10,854 nucleotides of DNA from Lachnospiraceae bacterium (GTDB taxonomy: Bacteria > Bacillota > Clostridia > Lachnospirales > Lachnospiraceae), in NCBI GenBank assembly GCA_017615375.1, contig JAGAAH010000017.1:1-10854 (forward strand). Reading direction: 5' to 3'. Numbering within the stretch: position 1 is the first letter of the stretch; each line of letters starts with the position of its first letter. Position numbers and translations under genes: made by a program. The notes below the pieces were generated by a model, which worked only from the letters and a program-made list of their open reading frames with translations, was not told the DNA's origin and did not search any database. This document shows, piece after piece, positions 9,224 through 10,854 of the stretch.

Positions 9224-10854
<1,631 letters not shown>

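Overview
The window looks like a chromosomal segment of an anaerobic Gram-positive Clostridia, most plausibly Lachnospiraceae (Butyrivibrio/Roseburia-like). This is inferred from the strong AGGAGG-type ribosome binding sites, the moderate GC content, the protein sequence style, and the gene order leading into an F-type ATP synthase operon. All genes lie on the + strand and are tightly packed. The longest gap between genes is 76 bases (4789-4864), and no RNA gene, mobile element or CRISPR array was seen.

Left part (1-4788). The window opens inside a family 18 glycoside hydrolase whose 5' end lies outside. Next come a two-domain Sua5/TsaC threonylcarbamoyl-AMP synthase (tRNA t6A modification), a low-molecular-weight protein phosphatase homologue that has lost its catalytic cysteine, uracil phosphoribosyltransferase (upp), a ComEB-like dCMP deaminase, and two consecutive half-size CHR-family (ChrA-like) membrane transporters that overlap by 4 bases. 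Spacings are from -4 to about 28 bases, so these genes are probably co-transcribed.

Right part (4865-10854). The ATP synthase operon runs atpZ-like, atpI, atpB (a), atpE (c), atpF (b), atpH (delta), atpA (alpha), atpG (gamma), atpD (beta, cut by the window end). atpC is expected just beyond. Several junctions overlap (atpZ/atpI 17 bases, atpF/atpH 13 bases, atpH/atpA 4 bases), which suggests translational coupling. The c subunit carries a Na+-type ligand set (Gln32, Val63, Glu65, Thr66, Thr67, Tyr70), so the enzyme is predicted to be Na+-coupled.

Most of this is an ordinary housekeeping region. The observation most worth following up is the phosphatase homologue, whose P-loop CX5RS signature is replaced by a cysteine-free E-X5-R-A version although the rest of the fold signature is kept. 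This suggests a pseudophosphatase retained in a conserved operon. No clearly new multi-gene system was found.
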